Positions 1 to 5,163 of a DNA stretch of 5,163 nucleotides are shown here, in pieces; within the stretch, counting starts at the first letter, position 1, and every line of letters starts with the position of its first letter. The stretch comes from an uncultured Selenomonadaceae bacterium (GTDB taxonomy: Bacteria; Bacillota; Negativicutes; Selenomonadales; Selenomonadaceae). A program made the position numbers and the translations under genes. The notes beneath the pieces are model-generated. The model did not search any database, had not been told where the DNA came from, and was given only the letters and a program-made list of their open reading frames with translations. The stretch is taken from NCBI GenBank assembly GCA_958415865.1, contig CATYZV010000153.1:1-5163 (forward strand), written 5' to 3'.

Positions 1-68
1 CTATTATATGGGTGTCGGAACAAAAGAGATATACAATCACAAACGTGAAAACATAGAGTTAATAAATG

Positions 69-102
69 ATTTAATAAATAAAATTTATTGCTTATATTAA
101 AT
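69..102. promoter_or_regulatory. Inverted repeat upstream of the sorbitol operon, possible regulator operator
   Basis: An 8-bp perfect inverted repeat, ATTTAATA at 69-76 and TATTAAAT at 95-102, has an 18-nt spacer. A second, nested pair lies inside it (AATAAA at 73-78 and TTTATT at 84-89). It sits just before the regulator's ribosome binding site, where an autoregulatory SorC-family protein would be expected to bind. The stretch is almost pure A+T, so such repeats arise easily by chance. The operator role is inference from position only. Confidence 0.3.
71..98 (+). promoter_or_regulatory. Candidate promoter of the sorbitol operon
   Basis: A TATATT hexamer at 93-98 could be the -10 box. TTAATA at 71-76, 16 nt upstream, is a 4-of-6 match to a -35 box. 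This would start transcription near 105 and give a leader of about 20 nt that just includes the ribosome binding site. TTTAAT at 70-75 is an alternative -10, with GTGAAA at 45-50 as a poorly spaced -35. Neither is strong, which would fit a promoter that needs an activator. The first 58 bases show no convincing gene end, RNA or terminator. Confidence 0.28.
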
Positions 103-111
103 TTAATTGAG

Positions 112-120
112 AAAGGAGAG
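112..120 (+). promoter_or_regulatory. Ribosome binding site that fixes the regulator start
   Basis: AAAGGAGAG lies 7 nt before the ATG at 128. A longer reading of the frame could begin at the TTG at 107, but that codon lies upstream of this site and has no ribosome binding site of its own, so ATG 128 is the better start. Confidence 0.85.
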
Positions 121-127
121 GTTCGAT

Positions 128-1096
128 ATGCAGCAGACTGTATCCCGCAGAATACTCGTCAAAGTCGCTAATATGTATTATGAAGCCGATATGAAGCAGA
201 ACGAAATAGCCAAAAAGCTGGGCATCGACAGGACGACCGTCAGCAAGTATCTAAAGCGTGCCAAGGAGCTGGGTATCGTAAAGGTCTACATCACTCAGGA
301 TTCCTACGAAAAGCTGGAAACGCAGCTGGAACAGCGGTTCGGGCTGAAGGAAGTGTACATCGTACCCACCGGCGAAGATGCCAGTGAGACGTACGCCAAT
401 CTAGGCAGAGCCGGGCTGACAGTGCTGTCGCGGCTGGTCAAGAACAAGATGGTCGTGGGCTTCAACTGGGGCAGGTCAATGGGAGCAATCGCCAATCAGG
501 CTGTGCAGGAGAGCTTCCCGGCGGTGAACGCAGACTTTGTTCCGCTGGTCGGCGGTGCAGAGAAAATAGGCGAAGCGGAGCTTATAAATGTAGAGCTTCA
601 TGCCAATACCATCTGCTACAAAATAGCCAATGCCTTTCAGGCTAGAAGCCATTATCTGTACGCACCGGCCATCACCAACACGCCGGAGACGAAGCAGGCA
701 ATAGTCCAGGACAAGAACTTTCAGAACATCCAGGCACTATGGGATGAACTGGACGTGGCATTTGTAGGCATCGGCTCACCAACTGCCGCTTCCAACGTAA
801 TCTGGACAGACGGGCTGAAGTCGGAGTATATAACCTCGAAATTCGGAGACAGCATAATCGGCGAAACGTGCACCCGCTTTTACGACAAAAACGGCAATGA
901 AGTGCCGACTGAGGTCGTGAACAGGACGATAGCCATTTCGTTTGAGGAACTGCGCAGGGTCAAGTACGTAATCGGCGTGGCCTCCTTCAGTGAGAAAGTG
1001 CCTGCCATCTACAGCGCGATTAAAGGCGGATTGATAAATGTGCTTATAACTGATGAGCTTACGGCCAAAGAGCTGCTGGATTTCAACTTGTATTAG
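128..1096 (+). CDS. SorC-family sugar-responsive transcriptional regulator of the sorbitol operon
   Basis: This cytoplasmic DNA-binding protein has 322 residues, normal for the SorC/DeoR-like sugar-binding regulator family. A helix-turn-helix is visible at about residues 24-45 (QNEIAKKLGIDRTTVSKYLK). The rest reads as the family's sugar-phosphate-binding domain: GFNWGRSMGA at 111-120, VPLVGG at 138-143, VGIGSP at 213-218, and a C-terminal block at 283-310 ending GGLINVLITDE. Known members bind phosphorylated sugars and act as activators or repressors. Here the likely effector is sorbitol-6-phosphate or fructose-6-phosphate, by inference from the neighbours. It is the first gene of the operon and its stop lies 10 nt before gutM, so it is probably co-transcribed and autoregulated. 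It uses about 11 ATA isoleucine codons and 4 AGG arginine codons, unlike the PTS genes, suggesting modest expression. It is not the E. coli SrlR type. The family call is firm; the ligand is not. Confidence 0.9.
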   Translation: MQQTVSRRILVKVANMYYEADMKQNEIAKKLGIDRTTVSKYLKRAKELGIVKVYITQDSYEKLETQLEQRFGLKEVYIVPTGEDASETYANLGRAGLTVLSRLVKNKMVVGFNWGRSMGAIANQAVQESFPAVNADFVPLVGGAEKIGEAELINVELHANTICYKIANAFQARSHYLYAPAITNTPETKQAIVQDKNFQNIQALWDELDVAFVGIGSPTAASNVIWTDGLKSEYITSKFGDSIIGETCTRFYDKNGNEVPTEVVNRTIAISFEELRRVKYVIGVASFSEKVPAIYSAIKGGLINVLITDELTAKELLDFNLY

Positions 1097-1106
1097 AGGT
1101 GATTAG

Positions 1107-1523
1107 ATGATCTGGGTATTCGTTGCGGCGGCGATAGCGATGTGGCTGCTGCAAGGGCTTTTGAGCGTATTCCAGCTGAAGAAGTTCAACAGGGAATTAA
1201 AGACGCTGCGTAAGTCCGGGCGGGTGGCAATCGGCAAGACGCGCGGACGGTTCAAGGCAGGCTGCCTCGTAATGCTCTGCATAGACAGCAATATACGCAT
1301 AATCAAGGGCAGGCGGCTGCAAGGCGTTACGAGCTTTGCAAGCTTCAGGGATTTTAATGAATTAAACGGCATGGTGCTGACGGATATAGATGAAAGCACC
1401 TGCGCCAAATTTGACAAGCAGACGGCTAAAGCCGTGCTGTCGGCTGTGGATGAGTACAGGCAGTACACGAAGCAGCAGGCAGAAAAGCAAGATGATACAA
1501 CGTGTGTAAGTAGTCCAAAGTGA
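1107..1523 (+). CDS. gutM: Glucitol operon activator protein, GutM/SrlM family
   Basis: A 138-residue protein with a hydrophobic N-terminal segment (about residues 2-22, WVFVAAAIAMWLLQGLLSVF) that is probably a membrane anchor. A conserved-looking core follows: FNRELKTLRKSGRVAIGKTR at 27-46, GRFK at 47-50 and a short hydrophobic strand with IDSNIRI at 59-65. This arrangement resembles E. coli SrlM (FNR, QGRVGVG, GRFK). In E. coli GutM is reported to activate the sorbitol operon, though its mechanism is poorly understood. The C-terminus is about 20 residues longer than I recall for the E. coli protein and ends in a hydrophilic Gln/Lys/Asp-rich tail. The ribosome binding site AGAGGTGA overlaps the regulator's stop codon and sits 4 nt before ATG, so translation of the two genes may be coupled. 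Codon use (5 ATA, 4 AGG) matches the regulator and not the PTS genes. Confidence 0.85.
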   Translation: MIWVFVAAAIAMWLLQGLLSVFQLKKFNRELKTLRKSGRVAIGKTRGRFKAGCLVMLCIDSNIRIIKGRRLQGVTSFASFRDFNELNGMVLTDIDESTCAKFDKQTAKAVLSAVDEYRQYTKQQAEKQDDTTCVSSPK

Positions 1524-1558
1524 TATAAATAAATTTTAAGCAAAGGGGAGATCATTCA

Positions 1559-2113
1559 ATGGACACTTTAGTATTTTTAGCTCAAGGGTTTATCGGTATG
1601 TTCAACAAGGGCGGCGAGACATTCATAGGGCTGGTATCCGGCATCGTGCCCACATTAATCTGCCTGCTCGTAGCGATGAATGCGATCATCCGCTTCGTCG
1701 GCACTGACAAGGTAGAAAAATTTGCTCATGTATGCGCAGGCAACGTATTCACGCGCTACGCTGTACTGCCTGTCGTCGGCGTATTCTTCCTGTGCAATCC
1801 GATGGGTTTATCGCTCGGCAAATTCATGCCGGAAAAATACAAGCCTTCGTATTATGCGGCATCTACTCGTACCTGCCATACGATGAACGGTCTGTTCCCG
1901 CACGTAAATCCCGGCGAGCTGTTCGTATATCTCGGCATTGCCAACGGCATCACCATGCTGGGCCTGTCCACGGTTGACCTCGCACTGCGCTACTTCCTGA
2001 TCGGTATCGTAATCAACTTCATCGGCGGTGTCGTAACCGACTTCACTACGGCATACGTAGCTAAACAGCAGGGTGTAGTTCTGAGCGACAAAGTAAAAAC
2101 GACTCACAATTGA
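1559..2113 (+). CDS. srlA: PTS glucitol/sorbitol transporter, IIC subunit
   Basis: An integral membrane subunit of the sorbitol phosphotransferase system, 184 residues against about 187 for E. coli SrlA (GutA). The family's characteristic stretches are easy to read: FNKGGETFIGLVSGIVP at 15-31, FAHVCAGN at 55-62, FLCNPMGLSLGKFMPEKYKP at 77-96 and CHTMNGLFPHVNPGELFVYL at 106-125. Hydrophobic segments lie at about 25-47, 66-86, 121-137 and 143-159, consistent with a multi-span half of the permease. It works with the IIC part of SrlE to form the sugar channel. ATG 1559 follows AAAGGGGAG at 1542-1550. The gene is 35 nt after gutM and 77 nt before srlE, with no terminator in between. gutA is a synonym. 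Confidence 0.95.
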   Translation: MDTLVFLAQGFIGMFNKGGETFIGLVSGIVPTLICLLVAMNAIIRFVGTDKVEKFAHVCAGNVFTRYAVLPVVGVFFLCNPMGLSLGKFMPEKYKPSYYAASTRTCHTMNGLFPHVNPGELFVYLGIANGITMLGLSTVDLALRYFLIGIVINFIGGVVTDFTTAYVAKQQGVVLSDKVKTTHN

Positions 2114-2190
2114 TATTATTAACTATAGAATTTATTTGAGCGTACAAAGATAGAGAGAGTATTTTAAAGACAGTAAAGGAGTATTTAATC

Positions 2191-3198
2191 ATGGCTGAAT
2201 ATAAAAGTGTAGTTGTCAATGCCGGTCCTAGTGGTTTCGGCGGGCCGCTGACATTAGTTCCCGACGATAAAAAGAACAAAGTCGTCAACATCACAGGCGG
2301 CATCATATCCCCCGTATCGCAGAAAATCGCAGAAATGACGGGCTGCGAACTGGTAGACGGCTTCAAGACGCGCGTACCTGACGATCAGATTCTCTGCGTC
2401 ATCATCGACTGCGGCGGCACACTGCGCTGCGGCATTTACCCGAAAAAACGCATTAATACTATCAACCTCAATCCTACCGGTGCCAGCGGCCCGATGGCTA
2501 AATTCATCAAAGAAGACATCTATGTATCAGCTGTAAAAGAAAACTGCATTTCATACGCATCGGCTGAAGACGCTGCTAAAGCATCTGCACAGGCACCTGC
2601 CCAGACGGAAGAAGCTCCGAAAAAATCCTCTTACGACACTAGCAAGAAAATCACTGAACAGACGAATGTAGGCTTCATGGCTAAAGTCGGCAAGTTCATG
2701 GGTCAGGTAACAGCTACGCTCTATCAGGCAGGCCGTGATACGATCGACACCATCATCAAGACGATTCTGCCGTTCATGGCATTCGTATCCATGCTCATCG
2801 GCGTAATCCTCGCCAGCGGCATCGGCGATGTCATCGCCCACGTGCTCGCACCGCTCGCCGGCTCTGTAATCGGCCTTGTAATCTTGGCTCTCATCTGCTC
2901 CTTCCCGTTCCTCTCTCCGTTCCTCGGCCCAGGTGCTGTTATAGCTCAGGTAATCGGCGTGCTGATCGGCGTGGAAATCGGCAAGGGCAACATTCCTCCG
3001 AGCTTTGCACTGCCCGCTCTGTTCGCTATCAACGCACAGGCTGCCTGCGACTTCATCCCTGTAGGCCTCGGCCTTGCTGAAGCAGAACCGGAAACGGTTG
3101 AAGTAGGCGTGCCGTCAGTGCTCTACTCCCGCTTTATCACCGGTCCTATCAACGTAGTATTGGCATGGCTGGCAAGCTTCGGCCTCTATGAAGCATAA
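2191..3198 (+). CDS. srlE: PTS glucitol/sorbitol transporter, IIB-IIC subunit
   Basis: A 335-residue protein with a cytoplasmic IIB domain (about 1-120) joined to a membrane IIC domain (about 165-332). The IIB domain shows GPSGFGGPL at 12-20 and the signature [20 protein letters not shown] at 71-90. It has two cysteines, C74 and C80; one should be the phospho-cysteine that receives phosphate from IIA, but I cannot say which with certainty. The IIC part carries [10 protein letters not shown] at 148-157, [20 protein letters not shown] at 181-200, [20 protein letters not shown] at 242-261 and [20 protein letters not shown] at 278-297, all close to E. coli SrlE (about 319 residues). The extra length is mostly an Ala/Pro/Glu/Lys linker at about 124-147. 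ATG 2191 is preceded by AAAGGAG at 2175-2181. The 77-nt spacer before it and the 64-nt spacer after it show no terminator or gene; the latter carries a short direct repeat, AATCTAAA, at 3205-3212 and 3241-3248. Confidence 0.95.
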   Translation: MAEYKSVVVNAGPSGFGGPLTLVPDDKKNKVVNITGGIISPVSQKIAEMTGCELVDGFKTRVPDDQILCVIIDCGGTLRCGIYPKKRINTINLNPTGASGPMAKFIKEDIYVSAVKENCISYASAEDAAKASAQAPAQTEEAPKKSSYDTSKKITEQTNVGFMAKVGKFMGQVTATLYQAGRDTIDTIIKTILPFMAFVSMLIGVILASGIGDVIAHVLAPLAGSVIGLVILALICSFPFLSPFLGPGAVIAQVIGVLIGVEIGKGNIPPSFALPALFAINAQAACDFIPVGLGLAEAEPETVEVGVPSVLYSRFITGPINVVLAWLASFGLYEA

Positions 3199-3262
3199 GC
3201 ATCAAATCTAAATTAACTCGCAATCAAGCTATATTTGCTCAATCTAAAGGAGATACTTCACC

Positions 3263-3631
3263 ATGAAAAAAATCTATTCGACGAAAGTAAAAGCACTCGG
3301 TCCAATGGCTGCGGATTTCATCGGCGAAAAAATGATCATTCTGTTCAACGAAAACGCACCGGCTGAACTGGCTGAATTCTGCGTAACCCACGTCGGCAAT
3401 GAACTGACCGACACCGTTGAAAAAGGCGATATCCTCGAAATCAACGGACATCAGTACAATATCGTGGAAGTCGGCTGCCAGGTACAGAAGAACCTCAAAG
3501 ACCTCGGCCACATCGCCCTGCGCTTCAACAACAACGAAGAAGGCGAATCGCTCGAAGGCAGCCTCTACATGGAAGACAAGCCGGTTGAACTGCCTGAAGA
3601 AGGCTCGGAAATCGCTATCTACAAGAAGTAA
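3263..3631 (+). CDS. srlB: PTS glucitol/sorbitol transporter, IIA subunit
   Basis: The soluble phosphocarrier subunit that takes phosphate from HPr and passes it to the IIB cysteine of SrlE. Its 122 residues match the family's usual length (123 in E. coli). The N-terminal half reads FNENAPAELAEFCVTHVG at 28-45; His43 aligns with the phospho-histidine of the E. coli protein. A second conserved block, LGHIALRFNN at 81-90, is typical of the family. ATG 3263 follows AAAGGAGA at 3246-3253. The gene uses only ATC for isoleucine apart from ATT, with no ATA or AGG, as expected for a well-expressed protein. It lies between srlE and srlD in the same transcription unit. gutB is a synonym. Confidence 0.95.
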   Translation: MKKIYSTKVKALGPMAADFIGEKMIILFNENAPAELAEFCVTHVGNELTDTVEKGDILEINGHQYNIVEVGCQVQKNLKDLGHIALRFNNNEEGESLEGSLYMEDKPVELPEEGSEIAIYKK

Positions 3632-3674
3632 TTTATTCCAATAAAAGAAAAATAGAAAACGGAGTGATCTGATT

Positions 3675-4490
3675 ATGTCATGGTTAGGACTTGAAGGAAA
3701 AACAGCAGTAGTTACAGGCGGTGCTTCCGGCATCGGCAAAGCAGTAGTACAGGCATTCTTGGACAACGGAGCAAACGTAGTAGTATGCGACATGAATCCC
3801 CATGAACCTGAATACGACATCAAAGACGGCAGCGGCGAAGTGCTCTACGTGCAGACGAACGTAACGAGCATGGAAAGCGTTGAAAACATGGTCGCAGCAG
3901 CTAAAGCAAAATTCGGCAAGCTCGACATCCTCGTAAACAATGCAGGCATCAACATTCCCCGCCTGCTCGTTGACAAAAAAGACCCCAAAGGCAAATACGA
4001 ACTCGATGAAGGCGTATTCGACAAAGTATGCGCCGTAAACATCAAAGGCGTATTCTTCTGCGCACAGGCTCTCGCCCGTGAATTCGTCAACAACGGCGAA
4101 GGCGTTATCATCAATATGTCGTCTGAAAGCGGCCTCGAAGGCTCGGAAGGTCAGAGCATCTACGCTGCGACGAAAAATGCAGTAAACTCCTTTACCCGTT
4201 CTTGGGCAAAAGAACTCGGCAGATACAAAGTCCGCGTAGTCGGCGTTGCACCCGGCATCCTCGAAGCTACGGGTCTGCGCACGCTGGCATATGAAGAAGC
4301 ACTCTCCTACACCCGCGGCATCACCGTTGAACAGCTCCGCGCAGGCTATACCAGCACGAAGACTACTCCGCTCGGACGCGACGGCAAGCTGACAGAAGTA
4401 GCTGATACCGTAGTATTCCTGAGCAGCAAGCGTGCAGGCTACATCCACGGCACTACGATCAACGTAGCAGGCGGCAAGACCAGAGGCTGA
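3675..4490 (+). CDS. srlD: Sorbitol-6-phosphate 2-dehydrogenase (short-chain dehydrogenase/reductase)
   Basis: A cytoplasmic enzyme that oxidises D-sorbitol-6-phosphate to D-fructose-6-phosphate with NAD+. At 271 residues it is slightly longer than E. coli SrlD (259). Classical SDR motifs are complete: the nucleotide-binding TGGASGIG at 14-21, Asp39 at the end of the second strand (VVVCDM), which favours NAD over NADP, NNAG at 88-91, Asn122, Ser150, and YAATK at 163-167 with catalytic Tyr163 and Lys167. VAPG at 191-194 is the usual loop near the cofactor. An insertion at about 99-112 (VDKKDPKGKYELDE) adds to its length. ATG 3675 is preceded by GGAGTGAT at 3661-3668. Being the last gene of a sorbitol PTS operon makes the substrate assignment strong; SDR sequence alone would not. 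Codons are highly selected (isoleucine nearly all ATC, no ATA). gutD and gutF are used elsewhere for this function. Confidence 0.92.
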   Translation: MSWLGLEGKTAVVTGGASGIGKAVVQAFLDNGANVVVCDMNPHEPEYDIKDGSGEVLYVQTNVTSMESVENMVAAAKAKFGKLDILVNNAGINIPRLLVDKKDPKGKYELDEGVFDKVCAVNIKGVFFCAQALAREFVNNGEGVIINMSSESGLEGSEGQSIYAATKNAVNSFTRSWAKELGRYKVRVVGVAPGILEATGLRTLAYEEALSYTRGITVEQLRAGYTSTKTTPLGRDGKLTEVADTVVFLSSKRAGYIHGTTINVAGGKTRG

Positions 4491-4522
4491 TATCAGGTTA
4501 ATCCGATTTCAATCCATAAGAT

Positions 4523-4553
4523 AAAAGCAGCGGCATCGTACCGCTGCTTTTTT
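4523..4553 (+). terminator. Rho-independent terminator of the sorbitol operon
   Basis: A 10-bp perfect stem, AAAGCAGCGG at 4524-4533 and CCGCTGCTTT at 4541-4550, with a 7-nt loop (CATCGTA), runs into a six-T tract (4548-4553). It starts about 33 nt after the srlD stop codon and separates the sorbitol operon from bioY. The flanking A and T runs could let it work weakly in the opposite direction too. Confidence 0.95.
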
Positions 4554-4562
4554 ATATCCTAT

Positions 4563-4593
4563 CAGTTAACTAATATTTAAAATTGGTTGACAA
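4563..4593. promoter_or_regulatory. Putative BirA-type biotin operator, upstream copy
   Basis: CAGTTAACT at 4563-4571 and GGTTGACAA at 4585-4593 resemble the two half-sites of the biotin-repressor operator known in Firmicutes (roughly TTGTTAACC, a spacer, then GGTTAACAA). The right half matches 8 of 9 positions, the left about 6. The GTTAAC and GTTGAC cores are 21 nt apart. The right half overlaps the bioY -35 box, a good place for repression. I recognised the motif from memory of the consensus and could not score it. Confidence 0.42.
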
Positions 4594-4615
4594 TAATTGA
4601 TTTCTATGATTTAAT
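4587..4615 (+). promoter_or_regulatory. Promoter of bioY
   Basis: A perfect -35 box, TTGACA at 4587-4592, is followed after an optimal 17 nt by TTTAAT at 4610-4615, a 5-of-6 match to the -10 box. Transcription would start near 4622, giving a leader of about 28 nt before the TTG start. This is by far the best housekeeping-type promoter in the window, and it lies directly after the terminator of the previous operon. Confidence 0.75.
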
Positions 4616-4617
4616 AA

Positions 4618-4648
4618 ATGTCGACAAATAAAAAAGCGAGGTTGACAA
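4618..4648. promoter_or_regulatory. Possible second BirA-type operator around the bioY transcription start and RBS
   Basis: The pattern of the upstream site recurs 55 nt further on: a palindromic core, GTCGAC at 4620-4625 (within TGTCGACA), is followed at the same 21-nt core distance by GTTGAC at 4641-4646, again inside GGTTGACAA (4640-4648). The left half matches the biotin-operator consensus poorly (about 5 of 9). The site would cover the predicted transcription start and the ribosome binding site. Confidence 0.3.
4638..4641 (+). promoter_or_regulatory. Ribosome binding site for the TTG start of bioY
   Basis: GAGG at 4638-4641 lies 8 nt before the TTG at 4650. No ATG or GTG is available in this frame near the N-terminus, and a second in-frame TTG at 4677 has no such site upstream, so TTG 4650 is the likely start. 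The site overlaps the putative operator half GGTTGACAA. Confidence 0.7.
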
Positions 4649-4649
4649 A

Positions 4650-5163
4650 TTGGATAGAACCGGAAAAGCTAAACTATTGAACACCAAAAACATCATCTTA
4701 TGCGCACTCTTCGTGGCACTGACAGCCATCGGCGCATTCATCAGAATCCCTGTGCCTGTATGCCCGTTCACGTTGCAATTATTGTTCACGACGCTTGCCG
4801 GACTGCTGCTCGGCTCAAGGCTCGGCGGGCTAAGCGTAGCGGCCTACGTATTCATCGGATTGATAGGCGTGCCCATCTTCACTGAAGGCGGCGGCCCGGC
4901 ATACGTGTTCCAGCCCACCTTCGGCTATTTGATCGGCTTTGCCGTCGGTGCTTACATCGCCGGTGCGATGACTGAAAATGTAAAGCATTTGACCATAGCA
5001 CGCCTGCTCACGGCAAACTTCATCAATTTATTAGTAGTTTATTTATTCGGCATGGTATACGTTTATATAATAAATAATTTCTACCTCGACACGCCGATCG
5101 GAGTATGGCCGGTATTTCTCTACTGCTTTTTGCTTGCAGTGCCCGGCGATATAGTGCTCTGCA
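4650..5163 (+). CDS. bioY: Biotin transporter BioY, substrate-binding S component (3' end beyond window)
   Basis: The open frame runs off the window end after 171 codons; typical BioY proteins have about 180-200 residues, so only a short C-terminus is missing. BioY is the biotin-specific membrane component of ECF-type vitamin transporters. Family signatures are clear: IPVPVCPFTLQLLFTTLAGLLLGSRLGG around 33-60, VFIGLIGVPIFTEGGGPAYV at 67-86 and FQPTFGYLIGFAVGAYIAG at 87-105, then NFINLLVVYLFG at 123-134 and VPGDI at 164-168. About six hydrophobic segments are visible (15-31, 40-57, 61-77, 89-106, 122-141 and 153-171). No ECF ATPase or T-component gene is seen, so it would act alone or with a shared energy-coupling module encoded elsewhere. 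It starts with TTG, has its own promoter and probable biotin operators, and is not part of the sorbitol operon. ATA codons reappear here (5 in the visible part), suggesting low expression. Confidence 0.93.
   Translation, partial: MDRTGKAKLLNTKNIILCALFVALTAIGAFIRIPVPVCPFTLQLLFTTLAGLLLGSRLGGLSVAAYVFIGLIGVPIFTEGGGPAYVFQPTFGYLIGFAVGAYIAGAMTENVKHLTIARLLTANFINLLVVYLFGMVYVYIINNFYLDTPIGVWPVFLYCFLLAVPGDIVLC

Noticed and set aside
107..127. An N-terminal extension of the regulator beginning at TTG 107
   Set aside because: The TTG lies upstream of the strong ribosome binding site at 112-120, which is ideally placed for ATG 128; the extra residues would be encoded by the ribosome binding site itself.
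1..127. A catabolite-control (cre) site in the operon leader
   Set aside because: I looked for the TGNAANCGNNNNCA-type pattern and found no acceptable match.
1103..1555. A minus-strand open frame of 150 codons opposite gutM
   Set aside because: The + strand frame has GutM family features, a ribosome binding site and operon spacing; the antisense frame has none.
3220..3238. Weak hairpin GCAA/TTGC between srlE and srlB as an internal terminator
   Set aside because: Only 4 bp of stem with an 11-nt loop and no T tract; it would not end transcription.
3239..3823. A minus-strand open frame of 194 codons across srlB and the start of srlD
   Set aside because: It spans two clearly coding + strand genes and their spacer, has low-complexity Phe-rich composition and no recognisable family.
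3684..4448. A long open frame (254 codons) on the minus strand opposite srlD
   Set aside because: It is rich in Cys, Phe and Tyr with no recognisable domain, and it arises from the codon bias of srlD, whose motifs are complete on the + strand.
4604..4885. Two short open frames (minus 4604-4789 and plus 4700-4885) near the window end
   Set aside because: Both overlap the true bioY frame, which starts at TTG 4650 and stays open to the window end with clear BioY signatures.
1..5163. CRISPR arrays, tRNA or rRNA genes, transposons, phage genes or a defence system
   Set aside because: No repeat-spacer pattern, structural RNA, transposase or terminal inverted repeats are visible; the window is filled by a metabolic operon and a transporter gene.

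Overview
This window holds an essentially complete D-glucitol (sorbitol) utilisation operon on the + strand, followed by a strong intrinsic terminator and the 5' part of an unrelated biotin-transporter gene. Strong purine-rich Shine-Dalgarno sites (AAAGGAG type) precede every gene, one gene starts with TTG, coding DNA has medium G+C and the spacers are very AT-rich. Together with a SorC-type regulator, this suggests a Firmicutes-lineage bacterium. A member of the Negativicutes (Selenomonas/Mitsuokella/Megamonas-like) is my best guess, but it rests on general impression and not on a marker gene.

Layout. 1-127: AT-rich leader with weak promoter candidates and an inverted repeat that could be an operator. 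128-1096: SorC-family sugar-responsive regulator. 1107-1523: GutM/SrlM-type membrane-anchored operon protein. 1559-2113: PTS IIC subunit (SrlA/GutA). 2191-3198: PTS IIB-IIC subunit (SrlE). 3263-3631: PTS IIA subunit (SrlB). 3675-4490: sorbitol-6-phosphate 2-dehydrogenase (SrlD). 4523-4553: rho-independent terminator. 4563-4648: promoter and putative BirA-type operators. 4650-5163: bioY, cut by the window end.

How the genes work together. Phosphate from PEP passes through the general PTS proteins (EI and HPr, not encoded here) to the IIA histidine (His43) and then to a IIB cysteine in SrlE. It is then transferred to sorbitol as the sugar crosses through the SrlA/SrlE membrane domains. SrlD oxidises the resulting sorbitol-6-phosphate to fructose-6-phosphate with NAD+, which enters glycolysis. 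The SorC-like protein probably senses a sugar phosphate and controls the operon, and GutM is an accessory (activator-like) protein of the same system. The regulator and gutM use rare-type codons (ATA, AGG) much more than the transport and enzyme genes, so they are probably expressed at lower levels.

The pathway itself is well known and I found no new system in it. The parts most worth a second look are regulatory: a duplicated operator-like arrangement before bioY, a 14-nt sequence shared by the two promoter regions, and the pairing of a SorC-type regulator with GutM in place of the E. coli GutR-type repressor.
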